A stretch of DNA of 64,000 nucleotides from Chromohalobacter beijerinckii (GTDB lineage Bacteria; Pseudomonadota; Gammaproteobacteria; Pseudomonadales; Halomonadaceae): NCBI RefSeq assembly GCF_023061185.1, contig NZ_JAKGAK010000012.1, forward strand, positions 34,933 through 98,932, read 5' to 3'. The position numbers and the translations under genes were made by a program. Position 1 is the stretch's first letter. Each line of letters begins with the position of its first letter. The notes beneath the pieces are model-generated. The model was not told the origin of the DNA. It worked only from the letters and a program-made list of their open reading frames with translations, and did no database searches. Positions 27,192 through 38,526 of this stretch are shown here, one piece after another.

Positions 27192-30100
27192 ATGCCTGCC
27201 GCCACTGCTTCGTCATTAACACTCGCCGCTTCGTTCTCGTCGCTTCACGAACAGCTGGCACGGCGCATCATGATCCTCGATGGTGGCATGGGCACCATGT
27301 TGCAGGGCTATGAGCTGGATGAAGACGACTTTCGGGGACAACGCTTCGCCGATTGGCCGAGCGATCTCAAAGGCAACAATGACTTGCTGGTGCTGACGTG
27401 TCCTGATGTGGTGCGTGACATCCACCGTGCCTATCTCGAAGCCGGCGCGGATATCGTCGAGACCAATACCTTCAACAGCACCCAGCTGTCGCAATCCGAT
27501 TACGGCATGCAGTCACTGGTCCCCGAGCTCAATCGCGAAGCCGCACGCCTGGCCAAAGACGTCTGCGAGGCGGTGAGTTCGGAAACCGGCGTGCCCCGCT
27601 ATGTGGCCGGTGTACTGGGGCCAACTTCGCGCACGGCGTCCCTCTCGCCGGATGTTAACGACCCCGCCAAGCGCAATGTCACTTTCGATCAGTTGTTCGA
27701 CAACTACTACGAGGCGGCCGACGCCCTGATAGACGGCGGTGTCGATCTATTCATGATCGAGACCATATTCGACACGCTCAATGCCAAGGCAGCCATCTAT
27801 GCGCTCGAGAGGCTGTTCGAGGCGCGTGGCGCGCGTTGGCCGGTGATGATCTCGGGCACCATTACCGACGCCTCCGGACGCACGCTGTCCGGACAGACCA
27901 CCGAGGCGTTCTGGAACTCGATCCGTCACGCTCAGCCGCTTTCCGTCGGGCTCAACTGCGCCCTCGGCGCGGCGGAGTTGCGCCCTTATCTCGAAGAACT
28001 CTCCCACAAGGCCGATACCTTCGTCTCAGCGCATCCCAACGCGGGGCTACCCAACGAATTCGGCGAATACGACCAGACCGCCGAGGAAATGGCGTCGATC
28101 GTGCGCGAATTCGCTGAGAGCGGCATGGTCAACATCATCGGTGGCTGTTGCGGTACCGCGCCGGAGCACATTGCCGCCATTCGCGATGCCGTTGGCGAGC
28201 TGGCGCCGCGCCAGGTCGTCGAGCGTCCCAAGGCGTGCCGGCTCTCGGGGCTGGAGCCCTTCAACATCGAAGCGGACTCCCTGTTCGTCAACGTCGGCGA
28301 GCGTACCAACGTGACCGGGTCGGCGCGCTTCAAGCGCCTGATCAAGGAAGAGGACTACACTACCGCTCTCGAAGTGGCGCTCGAGCAAGTCGAAAATGGC
28401 GCCCAGGTCATCGACATCAACATGGATGAAGGCATGCTCGAGTCTCAGGAGGCCATGGTGCGCTTCCTGAATCTGATCGCCTCGGAGCCGGATATCTCGC
28501 GCGTGCCGATCATGCTCGATTCCTCCAAGTGGGAGATCATCGAGGCAGGCCTCAAGTGCGTCCAGGGCAAGGCGGTGGTCAACTCAATCTCGCTCAAGGA
28601 AGGCGAAGATGCATTTCGCCAACAGGCCACGGCGTGCCGCCGGTATGGCGCCGCCATCGTGGTCATGGCCTTCGACGAGGACGGCCAGGCGGACACCTTC
28701 CAGCGCAAAACGGAAATCTGCGAACGCGCCTATCGCCTGCTGGTCGACGATATCGGCTTCCCCGCCGAGGACATCATCTTCGACCCCAACATCTTCGCCA
28801 TCGCCACAGGCATCGAAGAGCACAACAACTACGCCGTCGATTTCATCGAGGCATCGAAGTGGATTCGCGAGCACTTGCCGCATGCCATGCTCTCGGGCGG
28901 CGTGTCCAATGTGTCGTTCTCCTTCCGAGGCAACAACGCGGTGCGCGAGGCGATCCACTCGGTCTTCCTCTATCACGCCATCAAGGCTGGGCTGACCATG
29001 GGGATCGTCAACGCCGGCCAACTGGCGGTCTACGACGATCTGCCCGCCGAACTGCGCGATGCGGTCGAAGACGTAGTGCTTAACCGTCGCGACGACGGCA
29101 CGGAACGCCTGCTCGATATCGCCGATAAATACAAAGGCGACGGCAGTGGCGGCGAGAAGAAGGAAGACCTGGAATGGCGTAGCTGGGAAGTCGAGAAGCG
29201 CATCGAACATGCCTTGATCAAGGGCATCACTGCGTACATCGAAGACGACACCGAACTGGCGCGACAGCGCGCCCAGCGCCCCATCGAGGTCATCGAAGGC
29301 CCACTGATGGATGGCATGAACGTGGTCGGCGATCTGTTCGGCGATGGCAAGATGTTCCTGCCCCAGGTGGTCAAATCAGCGCGGGTCATGAAACAGGCGG
29401 TCGCCTATCTCATCCCCTACATCGAAGCCGAGAAGAGCGCGGGCACCCAGGCCAAGGGCAAGATTGTCATGGCCACGGTCAAGGGCGACGTACATGACAT
29501 CGGCAAGAACATCGTCGGCGTAGTACTGCAGTGTAACAACTACGAGGTGATCGACCTGGGCGTGATGGTTCCGGCGGAGAAGATCTTCGCCGCCGCGCGC
29601 GAGCATAACGCCGACATCATCGGTCTATCTGGGCTGATCACGCCGTCGCTGGATGAGATGGTCCATGTAGCCAAGGAAATGCAGCGTCAGGACTTCACGA
29701 TTCCGCTACTGATCGGCGGCGCGACGACCTCCAAGGCCCATACCGCGGTCAAGATCGCACCACAGTACGAGCAGCCGATCATCTACGTCAGCGATGCCTC
29801 GCGCGCCGTTGGCGTCGCCAGCCGTTTGCTCTCGCCGACCCTCAAGCCGAATTATGTCGAGGAGATCCGCGCGGAATACGACAAGGTCCGCGAGCGCAAT
29901 GCCAAGCGTCGCCCCAAGGCCGCCGATCTCGCTTACAGTGAGGCGCGCGAACGCCGTCCCGCTCTCGATTGGGCCGATTACACGCCGCCCGAACCGACCT
30001 TCAGTGGGCTCAAGGTATTCGACGATTATCCGTTGGAAGAGTTGGTCGAGCGCATCGACTGGACGCCCTTTTTCATGAGCTGGCAGTTGTCTGGCAAGTA

Positions 30101-30929
30101 TCCTAAGATCCTCGAGGACAAGGTGGTTGGCGAAGCGGCTCGCAGCCTATTTGCCGATGCCCAGGCGATGCTTCGTAAGCTGATCGATGAGCGCCATATA
30201 ACGGCGCGTGGCGTGATCGGCATGTGGCCGGCCAATAGCGTCGACGACGACAGCCTCGAGGTCTATGCTGACAGCTCGCGCAGTGAAGTAGCCGAGCGTC
30301 TTCATCATATTCGCCAGCAGACTACCAAGAATCGCGATGGCGTCTGCCAGAGCCTCGCCGACTTCATCGCACCGCGTGATTTGGAAAACGGCGAGCCAAG
30401 TGGCAAGCAGGACTGGATAGGCGGCTTCGCGGTGACCACCGGGCATGGCGCGGACGAGCTGGCGAAGCAATATGAAGCGGCCGGTGACGATTACAACGCC
30501 ATCATGGTCAAGGCCTTGGCCGATCGCCTCGCGGAAGCCTTCGCCGAACGCATGCACGAGCGCGTGCGCAAGGAATTCTGGGGTTATGTGCCCAATGAAA
30601 CCCTGGACAACGAGGCGCTGATCGCCGAGAAATACCAAGGCATTCGTCCTGCCCCCGGCTACCCTGCCTGCCCCGACCATACCGAGAAGGCCACGCTCTT
30701 CCGGCTGTTGGATGCCACGGCCAAGACGGGTATCGAGCTGACCGACAGTTACGCCATGTGGCCCTCGGCGGCGGTTTCCGGTTGGTACCTCTCGCATCCG
30801 AGTTCGAAATACTTCTCTACGGGTAAGATTGGCCGAGACCAGGTCGAATCGCTGGCAGTACGCAAGCAAATGCCACTGAAAGAGCTCGAGCGCTGGTTGT
30901 CGCCGGTGCTGTCTTATGACCCTGAATGA
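27192..30929 (+). CDS. metH: Cobalamin-dependent methionine synthase
   Basis: MetH moves a methyl group from methyltetrahydrofolate through cobalamin to homocysteine. The 1245-residue protein has the usual four modules: homocysteine-binding with zinc cysteines (GLNCALG and [14 protein letters not shown]), a pterin-binding domain ([17 protein letters not shown] onward), the cobalamin domain with DxHxxG at 766-771 (cobalt ligand His768), and the reactivation domain (from about 900, ending near [15 protein letters not shown]). ATG 27192 lies behind GGAG. No cobalamin riboswitch signature is seen in the 215-bp leader region. Monocistronic by appearance. Confidence 0.97.
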   Translation: MPAATASSLTLAASFSSLHEQLARRIMILDGGMGTMLQGYELDEDDFRGQRFADWPSDLKGNNDLLVLTCPDVVRDIHRAYLEAGADIVETNTFNSTQLSQSDYGMQSLVPELNREAARLAKDVCEAVSSETGVPRYVAGVLGPTSRTASLSPDVNDPAKRNVTFDQLFDNYYEAADALIDGGVDLFMIETIFDTLNAKAAIYALERLFEARGARWPVMISGTITDASGRTLSGQTTEAFWNSIRHAQPLSVGLNCALGAAELRPYLEELSHKADTFVSAHPNAGLPNEFGEYDQTAEEMASIVREFAESGMVNIIGGCCGTAPEHIAAIRDAVGELAPRQVVERPKACRLSGLEPFNIEADSLFVNVGERTNVTGSARFKRLIKEEDYTTALEVALEQVENGAQVIDINMDEGMLESQEAMVRFLNLIASEPDISRVPIMLDSSKWEIIEAGLKCVQGKAVVNSISLKEGEDAFRQQATACRRYGAAIVVMAFDEDGQADTFQRKTEICERAYRLLVDDIGFPAEDIIFDPNIFAIATGIEEHNNYAVDFIEASKWIREHLPHAMLSGGVSNVSFSFRGNNAVREAIHSVFLYHAIKAGLTMGIVNAGQLAVYDDLPAELRDAVEDVVLNRRDDGTERLLDIADKYKGDGSGGEKKEDLEWRSWEVEKRIEHALIKGITAYIEDDTELARQRAQRPIEVIEGPLMDGMNVVGDLFGDGKMFLPQVVKSARVMKQAVAYLIPYIEAEKSAGTQAKGKIVMATVKGDVHDIGKNIVGVVLQCNNYEVIDLGVMVPAEKIFAAAREHNADIIGLSGLITPSLDEMVHVAKEMQRQDFTIPLLIGGATTSKAHTAVKIAPQYEQPIIYVSDASRAVGVASRLLSPTLKPNYVEEIRAEYDKVRERNAKRRPKAADLAYSEARERRPALDWADYTPPEPTFSGLKVFDDYPLEELVERIDWTPFFMSWQLSGKYPKILEDKVVGEAARSLFADAQAMLRKLIDERHITARGVIGMWPANSVDDDSLEVYADSSRSEVAERLHHIRQQTTKNRDGVCQSLADFIAPRDLENGEPSGKQDWIGGFAVTTGHGADELAKQYEAAGDDYNAIMVKALADRLAEAFAERMHERVRKEFWGYVPNETLDNEALIAEKYQGIRPAPGYPACPDHTEKATLFRLLDATAKTGIELTDSYAMWPSAAVSGWYLSHPSSKYFSTGKIGRDQVESLAVRKQMPLKELERWLSPVLSYDPE

Positions 30930-30986
30930 GACACGCCATCGAATACTCTTTTTTAATAACATAAACGCAATAAGCTATTATTATTT

Positions 30987-31027
30987 ATTCTTTCAAAGAA
31001 TATAGAAGGCAGGGTAAGGTGCCCTGC
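30987..31027 (+). promoter_or_regulatory. Two palindromes upstream of sulfite reductase
   Basis: ATTCTTT-C-AAAGAAT (30987-31001) is a perfect 7-bp-arm palindrome in an AT-rich stretch, and GCAGGG/CCCTGC (31009-31014, 31022-31027) an inverted pair closer to the gene. CysB, the usual activator of cysI, binds AT-rich sites of this kind, so regulation by CysB or a related protein is a reasonable guess. Confidence 0.35.
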
Positions 31028-31063
31028 TACGGCAATCCATGTGACTAGCAGGACACCGCCTGT

Positions 31064-32716
31064 ATGTATCGGTACGACACGTACGACCAAACGCTCGTAG
31101 ACGAGCGCGTCGCCCAGTTCCGCGACCAGATGCGCCGCTATCTCGAAGGTAAGATCAGCGACGAGGAATTTCTACCGCTGCGCGTGCAGAATGGCCTTTA
31201 TGTCCAGCGCTATGCGCCGATGCTGCGTATTGCTATTCCCTACGGCATGCTGGCCTCCTATCAGCTACGCAAGCTGGGCGAGATCGCCGCACGCTACGAT
31301 CGCGGCTATGGCCATTTCACTACGCGCACCAACCTGCAGCTGAACTGGCCGAAGCTAGAGGACGTACCGGACATCTTGGCCGACCTGGCAAGCGTGCAAA
31401 TGCATGCCATCCAGACCAGTGGCAACGACATCCGTAATACCACCACCGATCAGTTCTCCGGCATCGCCGGCGACGAGGATGTCGATCCTCGCCCCTGGTG
31501 CGAACTCATTCGTCAGTGGTCGACCTTCCACCCCGAGTTCGCCTACCTGCCGCGCAAGTTCAAGATCGCCGTGACCGGTGCCGAGGAAGACCGTGCGGCC
31601 ATCCAGGTGCATGATGTGGGTCTACGCTTCTGGCGTAACGAGGACGGCGACGTGCGCGTCAAGGTACTCGCCGGTGGCGGTCTGGGGCGTACGCCGATGA
31701 TCGGCGCCGTGATGTGTGAAGACCTGCCGTGGCAACATCTGCTGACGTATCTCGAAGCGATCCTGCGCGTTTACAACCAATACGGTCGGCGCGACAACAA
31801 GTTCAAGGCGCGCATCAAGATCTTGGTCAAGGCGCTGGGTATCGACGAGTTTAGGCGCCGTGCCGAAGCGGAATGGGCCCATCTCAAGGATGGCCCTCAG
31901 ACGCTGACCGAAGAGGCTGTCTCCGCCGTGACCGACCACTTCGTCGAACCGCCCCGTCGCGCTGTCGCCGAGGACGCCATCCAGGCCTACGATCGCCTAC
32001 GTGGAGAGAATCGTTCCTTCGCCCGCTTCGTGACCAACAACGTCACCGATCACAAGGTTCCCGGTTACAAAGCCGTGACGCTATCACTCAAGCGTCATGA
32101 TCACTCGCCCGGCGACGTGACCTCCGAAGACATGGCCGCTGTCGCGGACCTGGCTGACGAATTCAGTTATGGCGAGCTGCGTGTCACGCACGAGCAAAAT
32201 CTGGTGCTGACCGATGTGCCGGTGGATCGCATGGAAGACCTCTGGCAACGACTCGAGACGCTGGGCATGGCCAACCCCACCGTGGGCACGCTGGCCGACC
32301 TGATCTGCTGCCCCGGTGGCGATTACTGCTCACTGGCCAATGCCAAGTCGATCCCGGTCGCCCAGGAAATTCAGGAACGCTTCGAAAACCTCGACTTTCT
32401 GTATGATCTGGGGCCGCTGGAGCTCAACATCTCCGGCTGCATGAATGCTTGCGGACACCACCACGTGGGGCATATCGGCATTCTCGGCGTCGACAAGAAA
32501 GGCGAGGAGTACTATCAGATCTCGCTGGGCGGCAGTCAGGGCAACGAATCGTCGCTGGGCAAGATTCTCGGCCCCTCCTTCTATCGTGAAGATGTGACCG
32601 ACGTGATCGATAAGCTGCTGAAGGTCTACGTCGGGGAGCGCACGGCCGACGAAACCTTCCTCGATACGTATCGCCGCATCGGCTTGAAGCCCTTCAAGGA
32701 GCATGTCTATGCCTGA
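31064..32716 (+). CDS. cysI: Assimilatory sulfite (nitrite/sulfite) reductase hemoprotein
   Basis: This 550-residue enzyme reduces sulfite to sulfide in six electrons using siroheme coupled to a [4Fe-4S] cluster. The cluster cysteines have the spacing of E. coli CysI: Cys416-x5-Cys422 (CCPGGDYC) and Cys459-x3-Cys463 (SGCMNACG). The siroheme-pocket motif GHFTTRTNLQ is present, as is the duplicated ferredoxin-like half domains. It overlaps the DUF934 gene by 14 bp; that pair without cysJ is the Pseudomonas-type arrangement, in which the electron donor is probably not a CysJ flavoprotein. Confidence 0.93.
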   Translation: MYRYDTYDQTLVDERVAQFRDQMRRYLEGKISDEEFLPLRVQNGLYVQRYAPMLRIAIPYGMLASYQLRKLGEIAARYDRGYGHFTTRTNLQLNWPKLEDVPDILADLASVQMHAIQTSGNDIRNTTTDQFSGIAGDEDVDPRPWCELIRQWSTFHPEFAYLPRKFKIAVTGAEEDRAAIQVHDVGLRFWRNEDGDVRVKVLAGGGLGRTPMIGAVMCEDLPWQHLLTYLEAILRVYNQYGRRDNKFKARIKILVKALGIDEFRRRAEAEWAHLKDGPQTLTEEAVSAVTDHFVEPPRRAVAEDAIQAYDRLRGENRSFARFVTNNVTDHKVPGYKAVTLSLKRHDHSPGDVTSEDMAAVADLADEFSYGELRVTHEQNLVLTDVPVDRMEDLWQRLETLGMANPTVGTLADLICCPGGDYCSLANAKSIPVAQEIQERFENLDFLYDLGPLELNISGCMNACGHHHVGHIGILGVDKKGEEYYQISLGGSQGNESSLGKILGPSFYREDVTDVIDKLLKVYVGERTADETFLDTYRRIGLKPFKEHVYA

Positions 32717-33206
32717 TCAGTCACGCACCCTGATTGCCGATCGCCGCATCCAGGACGATGAATGGGTACTTTGCGAAGAAGATGCATCACGCCCCGAGAA
32801 CGGGCGTGTCATCCTCCCGCTGGTGGAGTGGCAAGAAGCGCCCGGCGATGACGTCGCACCACTGCTGGCCAGCGATACCGAGCTCACCCCCGAGCTCGCC
32901 GAGCAACTACTCGATGCGCCGCTGATCGCGATCGATTTTCCCAAGTTCACCGATGGCCGTGGCTACAGCATCGCGCGCCAGCTGCGGGAGCGCCATGGGT
33001 ACCAGGGTCAGATTCGCGCGGTTGGGGATGTCTTGATCGATCAGTTGTATTACATGTCGCGCTGCGGCTTCGATGCCTTCCTGCTACGCGAGGATCAAGT
33101 CGTCGAAGATGCGCTCAACGCTCTGGACACGTTCAGCCTCAGCTATCAGCCCGGCACCGACACGCCGGAACCCTTGTTCAGACGGCGTATGCGCGAAAGC
33201 GCCTGA
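32703..33206 (+). CDS. DUF934 protein associated with sulfite reduction
   Basis: This 167-residue protein belongs to DUF934, found next to cysI and often called a probable sulfite-reduction oxidoreductase. The conserved core is IAIDFPKFTDGRGYSIARQLRERHGYQGQIRAVGDVLIDQ, followed by RCGFDAF. No cofactor motif is evident. It starts inside the end of cysI (ATG 32703, or 32709 two codons on), so the two are translationally coupled. Exact function not known. Confidence 0.9.
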   Translation: MSMPDQSRTLIADRRIQDDEWVLCEEDASRPENGRVILPLVEWQEAPGDDVAPLLASDTELTPELAEQLLDAPLIAIDFPKFTDGRGYSIARQLRERHGYQGQIRAVGDVLIDQLYYMSRCGFDAFLLREDQVVEDALNALDTFSLSYQPGTDTPEPLFRRRMRESA

Positions 33207-33221
33207 CACTGAGCAGGTACT

Positions 33222-33257
33222 GGCCGACGTGCGATTCACATGAGAACGACGTCGGCC
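33222..33257 (+). terminator. Hairpin after cysI-DUF934
   Basis: GGCCGACGT (33222-33230) and ACGTCGGCC (33249-33257) form a 9-bp stem with an 18-nt loop, followed by TTCTCCCCC. It sits between convergent genes. The large loop and lack of a clean T-run make it a moderate candidate. Confidence 0.5.
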
Positions 33258-33289
33258 TTCTCCCCCGCTTTATCATTCAAGATAGGGAA

Positions 33290-33883
33290 CTACCCCCGCC
33301 GTTTCTGCTGGCGTTCGCGATTTCTGGCGCGGGCACGCTCCGACTTCCGCAACATGGCATAGGTGGCACCCAAACCGCCGTGGCTTTTATGCGCCGAGAC
33401 ATAAGCCTGCACGTCGTCGAATTGCGCCAGCCATTTACCGATGTACGAGCGTACGATATTCGCCTGTCCTTCGGCTTCTTTGCTGCGGCCATGAACGACC
33501 AAGACACAGCGCAGATCATGCTCTTGCGCGTCTCGTATGAATCGAAACAGTTCGCGGCGGCACACCTCAAGCGGCTTCTTTTGCAAGTGTAAAGACGCTT
33601 CCGGAGCATAACCGCCATGACGTAAACGCTCGAGCACGCCTATCTGAATGCCGTCCCGGCGGTACTCCATGGGATCGGCCGGCCCTATCAGGTCGACGAA
33701 TTCATCGGATAAGAAATTGCTCTCTTTGTCATCGGCCTCAGCCTGAGCGCGGCGAGCCAATTGAGCCTCTGAAGGAGCGGAGGGAGAATGTTCAACGTCC
33801 GCCTTGTCGCGGCCTTTAGTCAAGGGCTGAACGTCTTCCCCTAACGCCTGCCGAAATAGATCGTCTCGCATGTGCTGGCTCAT
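33290..33883 (-). CDS. Smr-domain protein (SmrA/YdaL-like putative endonuclease)
   Basis: This 197-residue protein has a charged N-terminal half (about 1-85) and a C-terminal Smr domain (about 90-180) recognised by VLVVHGRSKEAEG and SHGGLGATYAMLRKSE, as in SmrA/SmrB proteins. Smr domains cleave or bind nucleic acids; related proteins act on mRNA at collided ribosomes or on DNA. The canonical LDLHG box looks altered (RHGGYAPEASLHL). The start may be M1 (33883) or M5. The tail is arginine/lysine-rich (RARARNRERQQKRRG). Cytoplasmic. Confidence 0.85.
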   Translation of the reverse strand: MSQHMRDDLFRQALGEDVQPLTKGRDKADVEHSPSAPSEAQLARRAQAEADDKESNFLSDEFVDLIGPADPMEYRRDGIQIGVLERLRHGGYAPEASLHLQKKPLEVCRRELFRFIRDAQEHDLRCVLVVHGRSKEAEGQANIVRSYIGKWLAQFDDVQAYVSAHKSHGGLGATYAMLRKSERARARNRERQQKRRG

Positions 33884-34040
33884 TGGCTTGCTCTCCTATG
33901 GCCTACGATCTCGAGAAGCCTCGACGGTTCCCAAGCTAACGAGATAATGCCACACTCCCCGCCCTTGGCGGCAAGCATAAACGCAGATGCCCTACCTCAC
34001 TCGTCCGTAGCCTCGCGCTTCAAGAACTTGGGAGATGCCA

Positions 34041-34460
34041 ATGCGCTGGGTCTATAGAATCGGGCTTCTCGCCGTGATCGCTATCGTCCTCGGGTTCGGC
34101 TATCTCTGGTACACCTTCCAGAGTCCCTATGGCTATGAAGCACCAGACAATCCGCCAATCATGGATCGTCGTCTCGAGCATCACAGAGTGTTCGTCTATG
34201 GCACCCTGCGTTATGCTCCGATCCGCTGGTTGGTCATGGGACGTGCCGGCACCGCAACACCCGCCACGCTCCAAGGCTATACCCGAGATGAGCTGGATAT
34301 TTCACCGGCGCCTAACGAGCAGGTCGATGGATATACCCTTTCGGTCACAAGCGATGAGCTCAAACGTTTGGACCGATACGAACATTTAGGGGAGCGTTAT
34401 CGGCGTGTAAACGTCAAACTCCATAACGGGCAAAGTGCTTGGGTCTATCGACGGTTATGA
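34041..34460 (+). CDS. Gamma-glutamylcyclotransferase-like (AIG2/GGCT fold) membrane-anchored protein
   Basis: This protein of 139 residues has an N-terminal hydrophobic helix (about 6-24, a signal anchor) and then a GGCT-like fold: VFVYGTLRYAPIR matches the substrate-loop YGxL motif, and LKRLDRYEHLGERYRRV the usual LDxxE region. Family members cyclise gamma-glutamyl amino acids or related amine adducts. ATG 34041 has GGAG 6 nt upstream and is chosen over ATG 34035, which would overlap that site. The anchor, if real, puts the domain outside the cytoplasm, which is unusual for the family. Divergent from the Smr gene. Confidence 0.75.
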   Translation: MRWVYRIGLLAVIAIVLGFGYLWYTFQSPYGYEAPDNPPIMDRRLEHHRVFVYGTLRYAPIRWLVMGRAGTATPATLQGYTRDELDISPAPNEQVDGYTLSVTSDELKRLDRYEHLGERYRRVNVKLHNGQSAWVYRRL

Positions 34461-34522
34461 ATTTTTAGATTTGGCTTATCAAAGATAGATAACGGTATAA
34501 AGCATGCCTCAGGAAAACCGTA

Positions 34523-35743
34523 TCATTCCCGAGGCGTGTGCAGTAGGCGTTCCATGGGCTGGGTCAACACCTGCTGGCAGTGATCTTCGGCTTCTTGGAG
34601 TGCAGCATGCACGAGCGTCATTTCACTCGTCGGCGCATTTTCGCCGAGTGGCACCGGCCACGGCATGGCGCGCTGAAACTCCCAGAGCGTCAACACGCCC
34701 AAGTCGCGCCCCAGCATCCAGCGATCATTGTCCAACTGAGCAGCAACCCCCAGCTTTTCCAGCGGCGTCATCACTTCCGTGTACCGCAGCCCCAGGCACA
34801 TCGCCAATTCTCGATCGGCAAGCGATCGCCCATGCTGATGCGCTTCGTGAAGTCGAGACACTACGCCCAAGGCTTGCCAGAACGGCGGCCAATAGCGCCA
34901 TTCGACACGCCGCCGCTCGTTCAGCCAAGCGGCCAGCTCGGCCCCTACCAACACGATCGACCAAGACAGGAACACCCATATCAAGAACAAGGGAACGGCA
35001 GCAAAAGTGCCGTAGATCACTTGGTAAGATGGGAAATAGGTGACATAAAGCGAAAAGGCCCCCTTGGCAAGCTCCAGCGCCAATGCCGCCACCCCTGCCC
35101 CAGCCACGGCATGCCGAAACCGAACGCGGCAATTGGGAACTGCCATGTAAATGAAGACGAATGCCGTGAAACTCAGTGTCAGCGGCAACAGACGAAGGAA
35201 GGTCGCCGGGCCGCCCAGCACATCAGCGGCGCCGCGTACCAGGGTCAATGACGCCAGGTAGGAAGACAACAGAAATCCCGAACCGACCAACAGCGGGCCA
35301 AGCGTCAGCACCGCCCAATACAGCAGAAAACTGGACACTCCCCGCCGACTGCGCGACACATGCCAGATCGTGTTGAATGCCCTTTCGACGGTGACCATCA
35401 TCATGACGGCCGTCACCAGCAGAAAAATCAGCCCGATCAACGTCAGGCTACGCGCCTGGCGAGAGAAGTCACGCAGGTGCTCGACCAACGCCGATCCCGT
35501 GGCGGGCACGAACTGGCTGAAGATCAAGCCCTGGAGCTGTTCGCTGATTCCCTGAAAACTGGGGATGGCCGACAACATCGCATAGACGACGGTCATGAAA
35601 GGAACCACGGCAAACAAGGTGGTATAGGTCAACGCCGAGGCAGTCTTGAGCCCGTCGTGAGAGTCGAAACGCTGTATCAGTTCACGCAGGCTACGCAGGA
35701 TGAGCGCGGGCCAGCGGCGGTCGAGGAGTTGTGGGCGTCGCAT
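34523..35743 (-). CDS. YihY/BrkB-family inner-membrane protein
   Basis: This 406-residue protein has about six membrane helices in the first 290 residues and a soluble C-terminal tail with a winged-helix-like segment (LAMCLGLRYTEVMTPLEKLGVAAQL). The family hallmark is the N-terminal DGLKTASALTYTTLFAVVPFM. The family was once misnamed ribonuclease BN and its molecular role is unknown; some are called virulence factor BrkB. It is divergent from arsC-wrbA, an arrangement common in pseudomonads. Confidence 0.88.
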   Translation of the reverse strand: MRRPQLLDRRWPALILRSLRELIQRFDSHDGLKTASALTYTTLFAVVPFMTVVYAMLSAIPSFQGISEQLQGLIFSQFVPATGSALVEHLRDFSRQARSLTLIGLIFLLVTAVMMMVTVERAFNTIWHVSRSRRGVSSFLLYWAVLTLGPLLVGSGFLLSSYLASLTLVRGAADVLGGPATFLRLLPLTLSFTAFVFIYMAVPNCRVRFRHAVAGAGVAALALELAKGAFSLYVTYFPSYQVIYGTFAAVPLFLIWVFLSWSIVLVGAELAAWLNERRRVEWRYWPPFWQALGVVSRLHEAHQHGRSLADRELAMCLGLRYTEVMTPLEKLGVAAQLDNDRWMLGRDLGVLTLWEFQRAMPWPVPLGENAPTSEMTLVHAALQEAEDHCQQVLTQPMERLLHTPRE

Positions 35744-35806
35744 GTGGCACTCTACAATGCTTGGCTAATTATTTGATTCGTCGACCCCAGCTGCCGGAGT
35801 TAAGGC

Positions 35807-36154
35807 ATGACGACTTTTACACTTTACCACAACCCACGCTGCTCCAAGTCGCGTGAGGCCTTGGCCCTGCTCGAGGCCCGCCACGTCGTTGTCCGCGTGC
35901 ATCGCTATCTCGATGATCCACTCGACATCATGCAACTCCGTAGCCTCGCACAGCGACTCGATGACGGCGTGCCGGCCTTGGTTCGCACCAGCGAAGCCCA
36001 ATGGAAAGCCTTAGCGCTCCAGGATCCTAGTGACGAGGAACGCTTGCAGGCCATTGCCGACAATCCTCGGCTCATGCAACGCCCGATACTCGACGATGGC
36101 ACACGTGCCCGCATCGGTCGTCCCCCGGAAGCTCTTCTCGACTTGATCGAATGA
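35807..36154 (+). CDS. arsC: Arsenate reductase, glutaredoxin-type ArsC
   Basis: This 115-residue ArsC-family protein reduces arsenate to arsenite with glutaredoxin/glutathione. The N-terminal HNPRCSKSR carries the catalytic Cys12, and the later conserved arginines lie in RLMQRPILDDGTRARIGRPPE. No arsB or arsR is nearby, so it may be a housekeeping member rather than part of a resistance operon. It is first of four closely spaced genes (arsC, wrbA, DUF2069, membrane transporter). Confidence 0.9.
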   Translation: MTTFTLYHNPRCSKSREALALLEARHVVVRVHRYLDDPLDIMQLRSLAQRLDDGVPALVRTSEAQWKALALQDPSDEERLQAIADNPRLMQRPILDDGTRARIGRPPEALLDLIE

Positions 36155-37203
<1,049 letters not shown>

Positions 37204-37206
37204 GAA

Positions 37207-38475
37207 ATGCCGCTACGTCCGTCGAGCTGCCTCATTCTCGCGATGCTCGTTGTCAGTATCGCGTGCTCGTTGCTCCACCTGCCGTTATGGCCGGCCGCGA
37301 TTCTGGGATGGCTCGCGACGTTGCGCCTGAGCTTGCAACTGCCACGAACCTCCCGACGACAGGCCACATGGCTGGGCCTCGCCGGAGTGATCATCTGGGG
37401 CGTCGCTCTATGGCGCGAGACGCCGACCTCGCTGGTTGACGGACTCAGCGTCAACCAGCCCTTGCTGATGATGTTCGCCGGCGTCAGCTTTCTCTCCATG
37501 GCGCGCCCTCTCAAGGATGACGATACGCAGCACGAACGGCGCGGTAGCTTCTGGGGCACGTTGCTAGGCGTCCACCTCTTCGGGGCAGTCATCAATCTTT
37601 CCGTACTGTTTCTGTTCGGGGACCGCATGCAGCGCCAAGGACGCTTGACGCGCCAACAGGCCATCGTCCTGGGACGCGCCTTCCCGGCGGCAGCAGCCTG
37701 GTCACCGTTCTTCGTCGCCATGGGGGTCGCCCTGACCTATGCGCCGGGCATCGACTTCCTTGCATTGCTCCCATGGGGGCTTTTGGCGTCGTTGTTTCTG
37801 CTGGCGCTGGTGGCCATCGATGCGCTGCGCCTGCCCGGCGAATTCATCGGCTACCCCCTCGGCAAAAGCAGTCTTGTGTTACCTGGCGTACTGGCGCTGA
37901 GCGTCATCGTGATGCACTTCATTTGGCCGAGCTTATCTATCCCTTTGATCATCAGCATCGTATCGCCACTATTCGCAACGCTGCTGGTCCCCTCGCGCGA
38001 GCGTCGTGGCAGATTGCATAAACAACTCAACGATGGATTGCCGCGCCTAGGGCCCCAATTCGCGTTATTTCTCGCTGCCGGGCTCATCTCGAGCGGTCTC
38101 GCCGCTCTGCTGGCCAGTGCACCGGACAGACAGTTCCTGCCGCTTGATCATTTCGGGAGTTTCGCTGCCTGGATCACGCAAGGTATTCTCGTGATATTGG
38201 CATTCGTGGGTATTCACCCGCTTGTCGGCATCGCCACGATCGCGCCGCTAGTACAACCTCTGGGGACGGATCCTACCTTGCTGGGCATGTTGTTTCTCAT
38301 GAGTTGGGCGCTAGGGACCGGCTGTAGCCCCTTATCGGGCAGTAACCTCGCGCTATGTGTTCGCTACGGCATCAAGTCCCGGGACATGATGCGCTGGAAC
38401 CTACCCTACGCGGTACTCGGCTGGCTGGCATGTGGCGCAGTATTTGCCTTGTATGCCTGGTGGGAGACTCCCTAA
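37207..38475 (+). CDS. Uncharacterised polytopic membrane protein, transporter-like
   Basis: This 422-residue protein has about ten to twelve hydrophobic helices. The motif GTGCSPLSGSNLALCVRYGIKSRDMMRWNLPYAV near residues 370-405 resembles the C-terminal ion-binding repeat of ion-transporter-superfamily carriers (ArsB/NhaD/DASS type), and AFPAAAAWSPFFVAMGV near 155-175 could be the matching first repeat. I cannot name the substrate. It starts 3 bp after DUF2069 and is the last gene of the arsC-wrbA operon. No terminator is obvious in the 213 bp after it. Confidence 0.65.
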   Translation: MPLRPSSCLILAMLVVSIACSLLHLPLWPAAILGWLATLRLSLQLPRTSRRQATWLGLAGVIIWGVALWRETPTSLVDGLSVNQPLLMMFAGVSFLSMARPLKDDDTQHERRGSFWGTLLGVHLFGAVINLSVLFLFGDRMQRQGRLTRQQAIVLGRAFPAAAAWSPFFVAMGVALTYAPGIDFLALLPWGLLASLFLLALVAIDALRLPGEFIGYPLGKSSLVLPGVLALSVIVMHFIWPSLSIPLIISIVSPLFATLLVPSRERRGRLHKQLNDGLPRLGPQFALFLAAGLISSGLAALLASAPDRQFLPLDHFGSFAAWITQGILVILAFVGIHPLVGIATIAPLVQPLGTDPTLLGMLFLMSWALGTGCSPLSGSNLALCVRYGIKSRDMMRWNLPYAVLGWLACGAVFALYAWWETP

Positions 38476-38526
38476 TCCTCTGGATAAGGATGACACTCAT
38501 GCTTCGCGCGCACTCATCATGGGTGA

